Assembly (NCBI GenBank): GCA_002499705.1
Contig: DAMU01000077.1
Location: 100,497-105,996, forward strand
Length of the DNA stretch: 5,500 nt
Source of the DNA: Euryarchaeota archaeon UBA91
Lineage (GTDB): Archaea > Thermoplasmatota > Poseidoniia > Poseidoniales > Poseidoniaceae
Direction of reading: 5' to 3'
The notes under the pieces are model-generated. The model worked only from the letters and a program-made list of their open reading frames with translations, did no database searches and was not told where the DNA came from. This document shows, one piece after another, positions 5,471 to 5,500 of the stretch. Every line of letters begins with the position of its first letter. Position 1 is the stretch's first letter. A program made the translations under genes and the position numbers.

Positions 5471-5500
5471 GCACATCAACGGGCTTTTAGGCCGTCGCGC
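5471..5500 (-). other. pyrG upstream flank, no clear signal
   Basis: These 30 bases precede the pyrG start on the minus strand. They contain CCTAAAAGCCC but neither a Shine-Dalgarno-like purine run nor a convincing TATA box at the expected distance. Any promoter probably lies beyond the window, or pyrG may be leaderless. Confidence 0.5.

Noticed and set aside
5471..5500. CCTAAAAGCCC as a TATA box for pyrG
   Set aside because: It is only about 12-18 bases from ATG 5470 and is a poor match. Too little upstream sequence is available to judge.

Overview
The window looks like a compact archaeal chromosome segment. The best guess is a marine Thermoplasmatota relative such as Poseidoniales (Marine Group II). 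Four things point there: a COG3199-type ATP-NAD kinase of the archaeal form, tightly packed intron-free genes with overlaps and Shine-Dalgarno-like sites, a bacterial-type threonyl-tRNA synthetase, and several proteins that resemble eukaryotic families. The taxon is inferred from gene style and recalled family features, not from a marker-gene search.

Positions 1-2552 hold four genes on the minus strand, read from right to left, that probably form one transcription unit. They are a six-helix membrane protein resembling the eukaryotic Frag1/DRAM/Sfk1 family (1812-2552), a small acidic soluble protein (about 1435-1764), a five-helix membrane protein of unknown function (839-1441), and the 5' part of thrS (1-741, cut by the window edge). 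The second and third reading frames may overlap by 4-7 bases. A 97-base gap before thrS contains a perfect 7-bp hairpin directly against the thrS ribosome binding site.

Positions 2553-2641 form a short divergent intergenic region. From it the plus-strand ATP-NAD kinase-like gene (2642-3838) runs rightwards. It meets a convergent CTP synthase gene (pyrG, 3839-5470, minus strand) with no base between the two stop codons. The CTP synthase is much closer in its diagnostic motifs to eukaryotic CTPS than to the usual bacterial or archaeal enzyme. The last 30 bases (5471-5500) are pyrG upstream sequence with no clear signal.

Three genes are housekeeping: threonine charging, NADP supply (probable) and CTP synthesis. 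The undescribed part is the three-gene set upstream of thrS: a DRAM/Frag1-like membrane protein, a small acidic protein and a second membrane protein. They may form a membrane complex, but no function can be read from the sequence. No tRNA, rRNA, CRISPR array, insertion sequence or phage gene was seen.
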